Origin: Pyrocephalus nanus
Lineage: Eukaryota; Chordata; Aves; Passeriformes; Tyrannidae
NCBI GenBank assembly: GCA_038380795.1
Contig: CM076266.1
Span: forward strand, 41,314,425-41,378,424
Direction of reading: 5' to 3'
Length of the DNA stretch: 64,000 nucleotides
Shown here: piece by piece, positions 38,601 to 52,030 of the stretch
How positions within the stretch are numbered: position 1 is the first letter of the stretch
Layout of the letters: every line of letters starts with the position of its first letter
Translations under genes and position numbers: made by a program
The notes under the pieces: model-generated
What the model was told of the DNA's origin: nothing
The model's database searches: none
What the model saw: the letters and a program-made list of their open reading frames with translations, nothing else

Positions 38601-40302
38601 TGTAACACACAAGAAGTCATATTACCACGTTGCAATAAAAATATTTTCAGCTTCAGAGCTGATTCATCTATGAATATCTAATAGAACATTCCCTGATTCA
38701 TAAACTTAGAAAATAATTGTATGCACACAGAGAATTTCTATGCCAAATTTGTTTTATTAGTGCCAGTAATAATTCCTCAGACTACATTTCTTCTGACTCA
38801 AAATATCTGCTATTCTATCCATCCACTTTGTACCTCGCTTTCTTTGTCTAGGACATACATTATCTGCTCTTTTAAGCTCTGCTCAATACTGATGTCAGTC
38901 TCCCCTATCACTTTTTAGTCCACTGTTCTTTTCCCTTGAGTATAGTGGCACCTCTCTGCTAATAACATCACAAAAATTGGTAAGTGGTATGAGTTTATCA
39001 GGGTGGCTTTTAGATATCCCAGAAAAAAAGGGAATTTGTCCACTTGTCTGGTGTTTTAGAAGTTAAACCACCCAGTGAAAACAATCATTCCAGTTAGGAT
39101 GTCTGATGTCCAGCCTCCTCATCCTCACGCCTGGGATTTCCCAGGCTGAAACACCGGAAAATCTCATCCTCCATCATGAATTAATTTGCTGCTCTCAAGC
39201 CCTTTCTTTCACATTAGCAGTTGATATATCTCTAAACAATGCCACCATAAATATCTATATTCCTTCAAAAAGGAGACATTTGAGAGAGTGAAATGATTGT
39301 TTAGAGACATAAATTGAAGCAAATGAAAATCAAATCTCTAGGGACATGGGCTCTGAGGCTGAAATCTGCACAGATTGATCTCCTGAAGGCAGCAAGTGAT
39401 ACAAGTCACTGATCTGCAACTAACACAGAAGGAACAGTTCAGTAACATAGTGATATAATTATAATAAAATAGATCAGGGAATATTTCTGTAGCAGTGAGA
39501 GGCCTTTTCTTTGAACTTTTTTGATTGTACACTTACTTCTGATGTTCTGAAGCAGTCTACTAATTGCGCGTCAGTTTTCTTAGAAGTTAAGGAAAATTCA
39601 AAGCAAATCAATATATATCCCAGATAATCTTTCTTTCACCGGAGTTTTAATAAAATAAAGAGTAAAAACAGGTCCTGAGCAAAGACAGTGTTATCCAGTG
39701 GACTAAATTAGGTAGCTGAGTCATGATGACAAGAAGGATGGGAAAATTTTAAAGAAAAAAGTAGGTTACTCAAGACATAATGTTTGACATCTGGTTTATG
39801 ATGCTCTAATTGCCAGTAGTCAGCCAAAAGGCTGCTATTGTCTTTCAGAAGAAATATATCTAGAAGCAGTGCTGAGTGCTTACTCAATTAAATATATTAT
39901 CTCAGTTTCTGCTTTAAGTATATTCTCTACCTTGGAATAGAAAATATTTTCCACTTCCTCTCTTAAAAATACTGAGTTCAGGTCTGACAAGTTCTTATGG
40001 TCAGTGGTCACCATGCTAGGGGTGACTGTATAAGTAAACTGGTAATGCTACAGGTATACCCTTGTTATAAGATGACCATTTCCATTAAAATTAATTACAA
40101 AATTTTCTTTGAATATAATGGAATATAATAAAAAAGCATACGAATCATCTTTAAGTATTTTCAAAAATTGTACACAAAAATGCAAATGAGCAGTACCTTT
40201 TCTACTTTTCCTTTCTTTTTTTTAACCATGAAATGCAAATTGCAGTAAGGAAAATCTTATTCACTCTGAACAGAAGACGCTCTCCTTATTTCAAATTCTA
40301 AA

Positions 40303-40593
40303 TTTTCCTTTTTTCCTTTCTTTTCTTTTCTTTTCTTTTCTTTTCTTTTCTTTTCTTTTCTTTTCTTTTCTTTTCTTTTCTTTTCTTTTCTTTTCTTTTC
40401 TTTTCTTTTTTCTCTTTTCTTTTTTCCCTTCCCTTCCCTTCCCTTCCCTTCCCTTCCCTTCCCTTCCCTTCCCTTCCCTTCCCTTCCCTTCCCTTCCCTT
40501 CCCTTCCCTTCCCTTCCCTTCCCTCCATTCTTTTCTTCTTTTCTTTTTTCTTTTCCTTTCTTTCCTCTCCTTTATTTTTCTTTCTTTTTTCTT
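40303..40593. repeat. Large polypyrimidine array: (TTTTC)17 then (CCCTT)19
   Basis: The plus strand contains only two purines in 291 bases (A at 40527 and 40574). Perfect TTTTC units run from 40321 to 40405 (17 copies). After an impure junction of about 20 bases, perfect CCCTT units run from 40426 to 40520 (19 copies). Impure CT-rich sequence flanks both. On the HDAC9 sense strand this is an AAAAG array next to an AAGGG array. The GGG runs separated by AA fit the G-quadruplex rule, and the mirror-like polypurine tract could form triplex (H-DNA). The copy number is probably polymorphic, and assembly of such arrays is error-prone. Confidence 0.97.
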
Positions 40594-43500
40594 GGTTTCC
40601 CACCTTTACTATGACTGTGACAGAGTACTAAATTTGATCAGATTCAATTTCCAATTATTTTTTGAAAGCACTACATAAAAACTTATCTTTGTTAAGTGCC
40701 ACTGGCAGTTCAACATCACATAACTAATCAGAATTCAGTAGCTTCACGTCAATGTGATGCCTCAAGTTCAAAGGGGACAAAGACATCCTGTTTGGTGTTT
40801 TGTTTCACTCAAGCTATTAAAACTGCACAGACTCTCTTAAGTGTTTCTTAAAGCAATCTTCTTTATCAGTAATATTAGTCATTATGAAAAAAAAGGTCTA
40901 TTTTGATAATTTTCAAATTTGTAATGTGATTTGGAAAAAAAAACGTGGAATTGGAAGCACTGAAACTCTATGTGGATAAAAACATTTCAGAACTACTACT
41001 TTTTACCACATCCCTTAAAGATCTTCAACTTTTGTGACCTTGATGTTTTTCCTCCAAAGCCATGCTGGGAAATTCCCAGAGGTGTGCATTGTGTGTGGGA
41101 ATATATGCACCCAAAAAGGGTCAAAAGAAAAAAATTACATAGTTCAGAGCATATGCCCTGTCCTCATATATATTCTACAAAGCTACAGTTGATGCAGTTA
41201 ACACCATTGGAAAAATAATTTTTTGTTTACAAGGTCACATAAATACCACAGCTGTTTGATAACTAATTCCTTTGATGTAGCATATTAATTCATTAAATCA
41301 CAAGTTTTGAAATTACAACTTAACACTTGATAAATAGATTTTTGTTACTGTTTTTCCCAGGGCTGGATGCAGGTTTAAGGAGGTTGCTTACTCAAATATT
41401 TCAGTGAATGAAAAACTAACCTCTTCATGTTGGCTTCTGAAGTTTCAACAATACTAATTTCAACAAAACAATTTCCCACTTTTAATTCTGTGATAACATG
41501 CCTTGAAGCACTGGATATAATTATGCAAATATTTCAAAGCTGACAACATTTCTTGAAATTCCTGGTAAATTTGTTAGTACACAGAGTAGCCGTATTCAAA
41601 AACATTTGCTGCATATCTATTCTTGTAGGAATCATAAAAGTATGCTTCTAGAACTTTCAGGTGAAAATAAAGGATTCCTGAGACTACATATAGTGCCTTT
41701 TTTAATAGAAATAAAATAGATACAAATAACAATAATTATATTTGCTGTTACTAGTCAATATCTCCTCTCTAAAAAAAATATATATACTATACAAATATTT
41801 TCAAAATAAGACAAATTTGTGAATATATCAATTTTTATTGAAATTTATATATGTATATCTCATTTTAATTTGATAATTTTTTGACAGCATAAAAATACTA
41901 TGCAAAACAATTTATTTTTTGCAAACCTTTAACTTTGCTTAATAAGAAGAAAATGAAGCAGAAGAACATACACAATATGCCTACACTTCAATCATAAATG
42001 GAATCTTAAATTATATGGAAATACATGTGAGTGATCATCTTTCCATACAACTAAATCACTAAATTCATATCTGATATTAATTTATCCTATTAGGAAAATA
42101 ATTTTGAAAGCAAACCCATTTAAAACCTCTTCATTGTATTGACGGATTATTAAATGGAACAGCTTTATTTTATTTTGTTTTTGGAGAATGCTAATCCATT
42201 TTAAGTAAGCAAAAAACATTTAGAAACCAGCTTGCACAAACTGCCTCTGAATGGATGCACTGCCAGAAGCCAAAAGAGAGAACCTTTTTTTTTTTTTAAT
42301 GAGAGGAATCTAAGAAAAAGGGATAAGATTATGGATCAAAGGAAACAAATATTTAATTAATTTACCATCGTAAACAGAAATCATGAAGTGATTTTTTTTT
42401 TTAATTAACTAGCAATATTTTGTTGTTCTGAATACTTAGCTAATTTTAGTTCCTTCTTCCAAAGAAGAGCTTCCAAGATCTGTCTCTTGGTTCATTTTAG
42501 TGTATATGAATCATAATTGATGCTGGGGAGAAAAGAAGGAATCTGAAGTAAATAAACTACTACTAAATTCATTTCAGATGGATTTATGTAACAGTAGAAC
42601 TGCTCCTATTCCTTTCCAATTTAATTCTATAAAACTTCATAAAGTATTTAAATAAAATGTGAATATGTTTTGAAGAGTTTTTAGCATGTTTTTGTACCAT
42701 ATTAATATTTACAATGAAAATTCTGTCTTGTAAACATTACTTATTTCACCAAATCTTAAACAGGTTGGTGGAGTGGTCTCAATCAATAGGACTGCTCAAA
42801 GTGAGTAAAAGCTTGTGGGATTAGGACCTACATTCTTGCATTTCCAAAAATTTTATGGCAATTAGTTGGTATAAGCAAGAACAATTTCCTTAAAGACAGC
42901 CACCATCACCACCCCCTGAAACAACAAACAAAGGTAATAATGTTTTGGGTTTTTTTAATGTGCTAGTTTTTGCAACATGCACCATTTTATTGCAGATTTC
43001 ATGGTATTCAGTGATTGCATTAAACCTATTATAATCAGGAGACTGTAATGGAATCTGAGTGTTCGGTTGATAAAAAAAATGGCTGCAGAGAAAAGCTTAA
43101 ATATGAAGGAATGGTGTCCTGGGAGCTCCAAAAATAAATCTGAGTAGCAATTTAATAACTCTTAAAATATTTTTGACGTCTAAAGCAATGTTTCATTTAA
43201 CTTCTAGAAATTGGTAGTACTGACATTCTCTTTGAACAATTAACTAAGATGCAAGCATCCTGTGTGCTGATGCATAATATGCAACTTCTTGAAACTACTA
43301 CTATGAATTGATGGTTTGTGTTTAATCACATTGTTAAGCACAAAAGTTTCCCTTTGCCCACAAGTCATTAACATACCTGTTATAAGACCTATTTAATAAT
43401 TTATTTTCTTTCAGAAAGTAGTACCTTGAACTTACTGTTTTAAATTTTATTTCATATGTTTCCTTGGGTAAAAAAAAAAAACAAACAACACAACAGGAAC

Positions 43501-45498
43501 TAAGACAATTGCTGGGATCAAAGCTAAAAATACCAAGAAAGTCTCTTCAGATTAGAGAAGAATTGCTTGTGCTGATACCAGTCAGACTGAAAGTGTACTT
43601 GATACCAGGGTAGTGTGAAAAAGATGAGTTTGCAGGCTGAAAAAACAGATGGCCCCTTATCACCCCATGGGGCTAAACACACAAAAGCAAACTTCACAGA
43701 CTCCTTACCTTTACCTTGTCTATCCCTATCAGGAGAGACTGTTATATTAAGGGTTATTGCCTCTCTAGCCCTCCCTGTGATCAGCTTTTGAAGTCCATGG
43801 CCAAGAGGCCAGTGTGAGAATATCACCTCAGATAAGAGGTGTTTGCTCTGTGAAATATTCAGGACAGGAATCCATGGAGCCCATGACAGTTCAGCAGGGA
43901 ACCACAAACTCCAGCTAATATCTTGTAATTCCCTGTTGGTTTGAGAACTACCCACCATAAAAAGCATAACTGTCTGTTTATTTCCACAGGCAAGAGATAA
44001 TGTCTTAAAGTTACAGTCTGCCTTAACCAGCAGGGACGTGAAGCCCACAGAAATGAACCATCCAAGCTCATAATCAAAATTGTCTGTGCTCCCTTCTTCT
44101 CTGCCTAATGAGATGTAAACATTTTGGCTGCTGTCTCTTTTGAAAGATATTAATCAATCTATTGGTTAGAAATCACAAAGGATAGTCCGGTCTTCAAATT
44201 ACATGCCTTCTTTTATAGCATTTTGAAGCTGTGAACAATATGTTAAAAATTTTCCCATGGCGCAACCAAGTAAATACTTGTGGCACATTTCTATTTATTA
44301 CAGAGAATAGTTAAATTCTAAGACATCAATCATGTTCTTCTACTAAAGACTTCACAAATTCCCAAAGACAAGCCTAATTCCCAATGCAACGACGCTATAA
44401 AAGATCAGACACATTGTTATGGAGAAATCCACATTTGGAGATGTCTTTCAACAATTTTCTCTCAGGATCCAATCCTGTGAAAGGCACATGCAAGTTGCTA
44501 AACACTGTGTCAAGCTCCATTAGTTTCAAAATGGCCCCAAAAACTTATATTTAATTTGCTGTATTTAAATTGCAATCTGACAATATTAATAATGCCTATG
44601 TAAAAAAATACTGTGTCCTTTTCTTTCTTCTACTAAATGACAGTGTTCTGGTTTCAACAAAGAAAAAGATCTCATACGTTGAACTTCAAAACTGAGAGAA
44701 GATGCCACCAATTTTACCTTTTCTGCATCCTTCACAACAGTTTTTTGTCATTAGCCAATGTCACCACTGTAGCATGAAAGAAAACATAATAGGAGGTAGG
44801 TGAAGAGATGAGGGAAGATGACCAAAAAGAGAAAATAATTCTTAATGGTTCTGTAGATCCTCTTTTTTTTCCTCATTGTGATCTATCCTCTGCTCTGTTC
44901 CCAGCAACTGCCCTAAATCAAGGAACAGGCACGTGATGCATTCTGCAGATGGATCGTCACTGTGTATCTGAACATAGTATACAGGTGGTTTTTCACTTGA
45001 ACGAATTAGTTAACTAGCCAGCAGACAGACCTTCTCTTTGTGAGGCAGGAGTGGGAGTGGAAAATGGAAATCTCTCCTAGCTCATTTGCAGAAAGGAAGA
45101 CCAAGTGAAAGTAAAAAAAGCAGGTTAAATCAGTGCTTATTTATTAATATTTCTAATTGCACTCACTTTCTGTTTAGGCAGACCCTTTCTGGAAGATACA
45201 CCAGTTGCCAGACAGTTACTGACAACACCAGGCAATTACAAAATCAGTGCTAAGATTTCTGAATCTTTCAGATGTGTTTTAAACATGTATTCCGTTAGAC
45301 ATGAGTGCCCTGAAGTCTGAAGATGAGGATTTCCCTAGCCTCAGTTGACGAGGTGATTTGTTCACTGTCTGTCTCCTCTTGGTTCAAAGCCATAGTCCAA
45401 GCCATGGACACACACTTCACATTTTGTGAAAGCATATTCCTCAACCAAACCTTAGAACTTTTCTGAATTTTCCCAAGCACTAATCTCTTCTTTAAATG

Positions 45499-45540
45499 AA
45501 AAAAAAAAAAAAAAAAAAAAAAGAAGAAGAAGAAAAAAAG
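45499..45540. repeat. A24 run followed by (GAA)n
   Basis: Twenty-four A residues (45499-45522) followed by several GAA units and a short A run. It could look like a retrocopy tail, but there is no AATAAA just upstream, no recognisable gene body and no clear target-site duplication. Confidence 0.85.
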
Positions 45541-46021
45541 GACTTTCCTCCTATATCTTCACCTTTGCCTTTGCATTTTACTATGCTATGTCCTCAATAG
45601 GAGGAGTGAATTCCAATCTCTGCTCAATGTCCACAGAAGCCAATAGACTGCTCTTCCTCACAAAACATGATTTCTGAAATTTTCTACATTTCATATCCAT
45701 AATGCAAGTGTAGTGTACATGAACATAATGTACCAGATCCTGGAGTTACTGGCAAATAATCCACCAATATCTGCACTGCTAGAGCAAATTTAAGGAGTAA
45801 AAATGCAGGAGTAAATACAGCATAATCTGACTTGTGAGGCTGGGCAATCCAATGCCATGTCTAAACTACAGGACATGATATGGCAATGACTGCTGTGGGC
45901 TAGGAGGAAAAAGAAACCAAACTGCTTTCCTTTTCCCAATAAATCCTATTAAAATAAACATGACTGAGTGTTGGTCACCAGTGAATTTATCATCTATTTT
46001 GATGCCTTTTGTACTTGTACC

Positions 46022-46050
46022 AAATAGTAGCTTGTACCAAGCTACTATTT
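46022..46050. repeat. Perfect inverted repeat, 13-bp arms with a 3-base loop
   Basis: AAATAGTAGCTTG (46022-46034) and CAAGCTACTATTT (46038-46050) are exact reverse complements around TAC. The 10-mer CTTGTACCAA also occurs twice in direct orientation (46013 and 46031), so the hairpin overlaps a short 18-base duplication. The stem is too short for a typical pre-miRNA. Confidence 0.9.
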
Positions 46051-49000
46051 AATTAGTATTCAAGATATCAATCTAGAGAAAACCCAAATTTTCCTTTCCA
46101 AAGTGAACAAGTGGAAGCAAATTCTTGATGCTGCATTTCCTTGCTGCCAGTCACTGAGTACCATGTAGTTTACAAGAAACAAAACGAACAAAAAGAAAAT
46201 TTCTGATACAAATGAGAAGACTCCCCTTTGAAAAACTGCATCAATGATATTTCTCCAAGCCATCTCTGATGCTTTTAGCTCTGACTCAAAAGCTCAAGAT
46301 CTATACTGCTGGACAACCTCAAGTACCATGAAGATAAACAAATTATTTTAAAAAAAATCAAATCTCTGAACTGAAAAGAATTCAGACAAGCAGCAATCTG
46401 TGGCAACTGAGGCAATTTAACAGTTTTCTACTACCAAAAGGTATCCTACACAATCTCTTCTTTTCTCTACTGCCCCTGACACATACTGGTCCCTCCATAA
46501 TCTGATTCAGCTTCATAGCCCAACAGAAATCTCTCCACTTTTTTGACTAAGTTTTTTGATGGGTTGATGAGTTAATGCTGAATGTGTTTACAGAGAGATC
46601 TGACAAGAACCAGAGCCACCCCAAGGTAAGTAACAGACATCTCAGAAGGGGAAGCAGCATGCAACCAGCCTTTTGTGTGGCAATGAGCTGCTTGGAGCAG
46701 CTCACAGCAGCTGCTGAAACTGGACTCATAGGCCATCAGTGCCAGACTTACCAAGATCACAGCCTCTTGTGCTGATAGTTGAGTAAAAAAGACCTTCTTG
46801 CTTGTGAAGAGATTAGACACAGCATCGTTACAGCTTGCAATGCTATTTTTAGAAACTTGGACTATATCAAAACAGTTACCAATCCAAAACTATTATTCCC
46901 TTTAGTCAGCTGTCAATTTGCAAGAACTCCTTTTGCCTGCCTTCCTTTAACATATACCTGTTACTTTAGCCCCATTAGTCCCAGTCAGGACTCTTTTTTG
47001 GAGTCAAGTGTCAGGGAAGTCTTTCAGAGAGTCACAAGAAAGTGTAGTCCCCACCAAAAGTCATTACAATCTCCCTACCCTAAACAACTCACAGACAGTC
47101 CAAGATCCTGTCCATAAAGAGCTACAATATTATTTGGAGACTTCTTTGGAAAGTAAGGAGTTCCAGGAAAAGAATAAACAACCCAACAAACATTTATATC
47201 CTTTTAAGTACTTGAAATACTCAGAACAGTCACATAGAATATTTTAGAAACAGCAAAGCTGGCAGATGAGTAACTTTCATTCTGAAACTTATCTGAAGTA
47301 CCAGGCTTAGACCCTAAGCAGTTCTGCATTTGAATTAAGCAACAGGCAGTTCTAGAATTATCCTTTGGTCTGTTTCTAACACATATACTATACATGACAT
47401 ACAGTGGGAAACTGAAAAGAATTCCAATATATAGTTGGATAATTATGAAGACTCAAGAAAACACTCGTCATTGAAGAGAAATTTCATTAATTGATTTTTG
47501 CCTGTCTGAGTGTGCTACGGCATACCTAAGTGTAAGGATGCCATATATTTAGAAGTCTCATTTAAGGCCTTCCAGTAATGGCTAATATACCATGCTAGAT
47601 GATTTATTTCAGCCATCAGTCATCTCCTTATTAAAACTGTGAACATTACTTCTGAATTTGCTTACTCCTAGATGCTATGTATTTTATCTTTTTATAGAAT
47701 TTTATGTTACACTGAGATCTTGTTATCAAAATACTACTCCCCATGGGAAATTGGAATTGAAATGTGAAGGGCAAAGCAGAGACCAACAGGATAGGCACCT
47801 AAGTTCAACCTGGTTGCTCTTATTTGTATTCTGAGATGTTTCAGTACCAGCTATGAGAAGAGATTCCTTCATGGATGGCCTGTTGGCTACATGTAAGCCA
47901 GCAGGTTTTTTTAGACATTAATTTTTACCACATATGCTGACATATTCTTTGGAAATAACCTGGACTCCCTGAGGAGGCAAACTGCTCATAACTTTAGCAC
48001 TTTTTTCATTGGTCCAATTTGAATGAAGTGTATTACAGCATACTGCAGCTTTTTACAAGTTAAGGGAGATATTTTCTCAAATAAAAACATTAAAAGTTGC
48101 AAATCAGCTTAGATAAAGTCAGTTATATTCTAAACACTGGAAAAACTTTTCATTACAAATTTGGCATAACAGAAGATAATCCAAATAGACAAAATACCAT
48201 TTACCCTTTAAATGCCCACAGTGGTATCCTTTCCAACTGCTAATTGCTGATTTTATTTTGCACTCTGGTGTCAAACAGCATCTTTGGAATAGGAGAGTAA
48301 AACAACAAGAAAACTCCAGTAAATGAGCATAGCCCTTAAAAAATAAAGTGCTTCAGGAAGTTAAGTACCTTGAAAAAAATCCTCATTCAGGTTTGACACT
48401 TTCCTATTTACTTTATTCTTTTTACTGAATGTTCATAATTTAATGAACAACTATCTAGAATATTTACTTGAACAGTAAAGTGATCTTGGTGACCTTAATG
48501 CAATCATTATTCTACGAGCTGTTCTATAAAACAAAGTAGGATAATGTTACATGAAGATCTTCATTCAGCAGAGCTAAATTTAAGAACAGTCCTCTTACAA
48601 GATCTAACAACTTGCAAATTTATGACCAGATCTGGCAGCTTTTCTTTGGACTTCTCCACTATGTCAAATTCAAATAGTGTGATAATACCACACATTTTAG
48701 CAGATGGTGTAAAAATTAGCTTTCTTAACTGATGTAAAATAAGGCACAAAATGTATCATTTTTATCTTCTGATGATCCATTTAGGGATCACCAGGATAAC
48801 AACAAAAAGTAAATTCATGCCGTTTAGGTACCTCCTTACCATTTTAAATATAAAATTCCTTTATTCCCTTTATTTCTCCTATGTTTTTCTTATATTTTAT
48901 TGCAAATACAATTTTTAGTACAAGGTGCAAAGGCAGTTGGAGAAATAGATTTTCATAGGGCAAGTTATCTGAAAAGTACAGTGAGACAGGAAAGACTCAA

Positions 49001-51911
49001 AATTCCCTTCCAATCTTCTTTAAATGCTATCTCTTTCAGTGGAAAAAAACCCCATTAGCTGGTTCATTACTTAATATGCCTGGAGATAAATTAGGCAAGT
49101 GATATATATCCAAGCTCTGCAATCATTACTGCTCTCAGCTGGCCAGATTCCACCCTACAGCCTTCTAGCGGAGTTGAGGGTCACCTCACTGTCACAAATC
49201 TTAACATTCACATCATGGATTTAAAATCAGCTGCAAAAATATGCATGATTATTTTGTTGCTGATATGTTTGTTTACCAATCAGAAGTGGCAACTTCTCAG
49301 TAAATAAGATTGCATGTCAATACAGAAAAAAAAATAAAATTCTAGGTTAAAGCAGATTATAATTTATACTTCTCAAACTGTGCAGATTTAGTAGAAGATT
49401 TTTTTCTGTAATCTCCTGGTATATGTTTACTCCAAGGCTGTAATTAGTTCAATCTGTTATCTTCATCCTATGGTTTTGACTTGGGAAGGCTGGTTGGTTA
49501 ATACATTTTAATTTTTTCTCTTTGATTTTACTCTGAGGGAAAGATAAAAATAATTCATTTTCAAGCATCTAGTAGCTTTCTAATTCTTTTTAACAGCAAT
49601 GTTAGTAGCCAAGGGCCCATCTTCTCTCCTTTGATGTCAATCTCTCCCTAATTTATAAGCGTAAAGTTTGTATTAAGTCACAGAAATCAGAAAATTCACT
49701 GTATTAAGTGCACACAAAGGGCTACGTTTTTATAAAGAAAGAATATTTACAGGTTAAACTCTACTTTTCATTTACTTGTTTGGTTCATAATTTCTAATTA
49801 TTACAAACCAATTATAATAAAACTTTTCATGAATATCTATTTTTAATCTTTGATATGAAAGTTCTCTTTGGACCTTATTTTTTTTAATAGATTGCTCATT
49901 TTTCTACATACCACATACAGTATGTTATGTTCTAAAATGGTATGGTGGAATGTGGAGAATTTTGTTTTGGGGAAATAATAAATTCCTCTGGCTCTGTACA
50001 AAAGGTTTTATTCATCCCTCAGGTGCATGATCATTATCTGGGTCTATCTTGGCTTTTCCTTTAATTTAAACAAGAGCCACCTACTGTAAATCACATTTTT
50101 GCTTACAGACACATGTGCAGCAGCAGATGCACAGCTTCTAATATTAAAAAATATATTATGATTTCAGTGTCTAAAAATAAAGTATGAAGTGTTAATTAAT
50201 TAACTCATGAATGAAAATTAACACTTATTCCAATGTTAAACAGTTTTTCTCTGCTGCAATTTCTAGTAAAGTTGTTGAAGCTGCTATGCCAGAATATTAC
50301 ATATGCCAAAGCATCTTACTGGAGCATCATGCATCCTTAAGGGACTTGTAGAATTCCTTCTCATCTGCTAAATACAGATAGTTATTACAATGGTTCTCAA
50401 CAAAATATCTATTTTGTACCAGTTGAAAGCTCATCTCCCTACCTTATAAGCTCATGGAATGATGCCTCTGACCAGGCACCACATATGGAAAAAACAATGA
50501 GTAAATTTCTTACCTTGTCAAGCACAATGTTTTGCTACAACATTATATCAAATTATATCAAACATACATACAGCCTCCTATATTTCTTTCCTCTCTAGTG
50601 CAATCACTGCATTAAACTACAAAGCTGTGCTAAACCTCAATAGGTCTTACATGCAACCACAGGGATACTGCCTTTCCAACCCACTTGGGCATTAGCACCT
50701 GTGTAAGTGTCTTCAGGTACACCCTTGCACTGCTCTCTACATTCTCCTCCTCCACAGCACACCACTTTGCACAGTCACTCCAGTTCTCTATCAATCCTTT
50801 TGTCCTTGGTATTCAGGGAAACCGGTTGAGCATTCAGTGAAAATGAAAATAAAAAATAGGCATCTCTTCCCTGCACCTCCTGAGGCAAACAACAACTTTA
50901 GTCTACTGATCTGTAACAAAAGACAGAGGTTCTCTGAAATCCTCTGAACTGGACACCATTTGTACAGCGTTTTAAAAGCCATTAGGTCTCGTTAACTTCT
51001 CCGGACTTTTTCCAAGTCATTTGCCATTAGCAGCAGAGATCCATATTTAATGTCGACATGATATTATGGTACCTCTTGAGATGTAGTGAATAAAAGTAGA
51101 TATACTGAAAAAAATTATTCACAGCATTGCATTAGGAAATAATTTTGTGTTGTTCCGTGGAAAGCAATTTATATACAGTGATGTTACAGTGCACATTATT
51201 GTACAGAGAGTTACAAGATCACCCAGCCTTTCTTAACATCCCAGGCTCAGAATCAGTTTGGCCACAGTATCCTGTAAGAGCTAGTGATTTTGCAGTCCTA
51301 CATATGAGACATGTCAGACAGATCTGTCTTTCAGAAAGTATTAAATCTCTGCCACAAACACCCACTTTGGAACACTGAAATGGACATCCAAATATTGAGA
51401 CCTAACAGAGTAGTCTTTGAGAAAACCTTGGCCTTCATAAACACTGATGTAATTCAGGATTAATGCCATGGAGCTGAAAAGATTACAATAACTAAAGAGC
51501 AATATGAGATCGGATTTATGCTTCCAAAGTCTAAAATCTTCAATATATGTTTAAAGAGAAATAACTTACTCCAGCCTTTAGAAAATGGGGCCTATTGAAA
51601 GCATGAAACCTCTATAATGTTATTTGAATGCCAGAAAAGTAATACTTTAAAAAGTCAAGACAAAAGTGCCAAGAGGAACAGAAAGGAGTGAGCCAGAAAC
51701 ACTGACATGTTCATTTCCACCCTGTCGCATGAGCTGGATGAGCTCTGCAACTCCATGGGCATCTCTGGGTATTAACTGATGGACAGTTCCTGCCCTTAGT
51801 GACACAGCTGTCATTTCACAAAACAGAGACATGGATGTAAGCTGGACTTATAGTAAGGTTCCTAACTAAAAAAATACCAACTCAGAAACATGTGCCTATG
51901 ACGATACCTAC

Positions 51912-52030
51912 ATTTAGCTGTGACTTTGTACCCGCCCAGAGGAGGGTCATGGCCTTCCACAGCATCGAATCCTGCTGACACCAGGACAATCTCTGGATCA
52001 AACTCTTTGGCAGCTGGCATAATCACAGTC
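51912..52030 (-). CDS. HDAC9: HDAC9 119-bp catalytic exon with the zinc-binding GFDA motif
   Basis: A good acceptor (TTTTTTTTCGCTCTACAG, AG at 52032-52031) opens the exon and AAAT|GTAGGT closes it. It enters with one base completing a codon and leaves one base (T of Cys). It encodes [20 protein letters not shown], then [19 protein letters not shown]. In the family the Asp of S-x-GFDA is one of the three ligands (Asp, His, Asp) of the catalytic zinc, and the segment forms one side of the active-site channel. KEFDP and the ending YKVTAK match HDAC9 better than HDAC4, where I recall SEFAPD and YNLSAR. HDAC5 and HDAC7 also differ here. This is the most upstream exon of the gene that I can find in the window. 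Confidence 0.97.

Larger units (their letters stand above)
23168..51911 (-). other. HDAC9: HDAC9 intron (28.7 kb)
   Basis: The donor GTAGGT follows AAAT (51911-51906) and the acceptor is at 23169-23168, minus strand. No HDAC9 exon is missing, because the protein frame joins directly across it (VTAK then CFGHL). The intron carries an A/C-rich stretch (24722-24779), a T/G-rich stretch (31141-31192), the large polypyrimidine array (40303-40593), an A24 run with GAA units (45499-45540) and two palindromes (32634-32658 and 46022-46050). Two minus-strand frames of 190 and 174 codons (24812-25384 and 43524-44048) are the longest in the window but resemble no protein I know. The remaining long stretches are AT-rich and I see nothing else in them. 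Confidence 0.85.

Noticed and set aside
40298..40603. 101-codon minus-strand frame rich in Lys, Glu, Arg and Gly
   Set aside because: It is only the translation of the AAGGG/AAAAG repeat array; a five-base repeat without stop codons stays open automatically.
45295..45540. A24 run on the plus strand as the tail of a processed retrocopy
   Set aside because: There is no AATAAA upstream, no similarity to a known coding sequence and no clear target-site duplication. Retrocopies are also rare in birds because CR1 does not use poly(A) tails.
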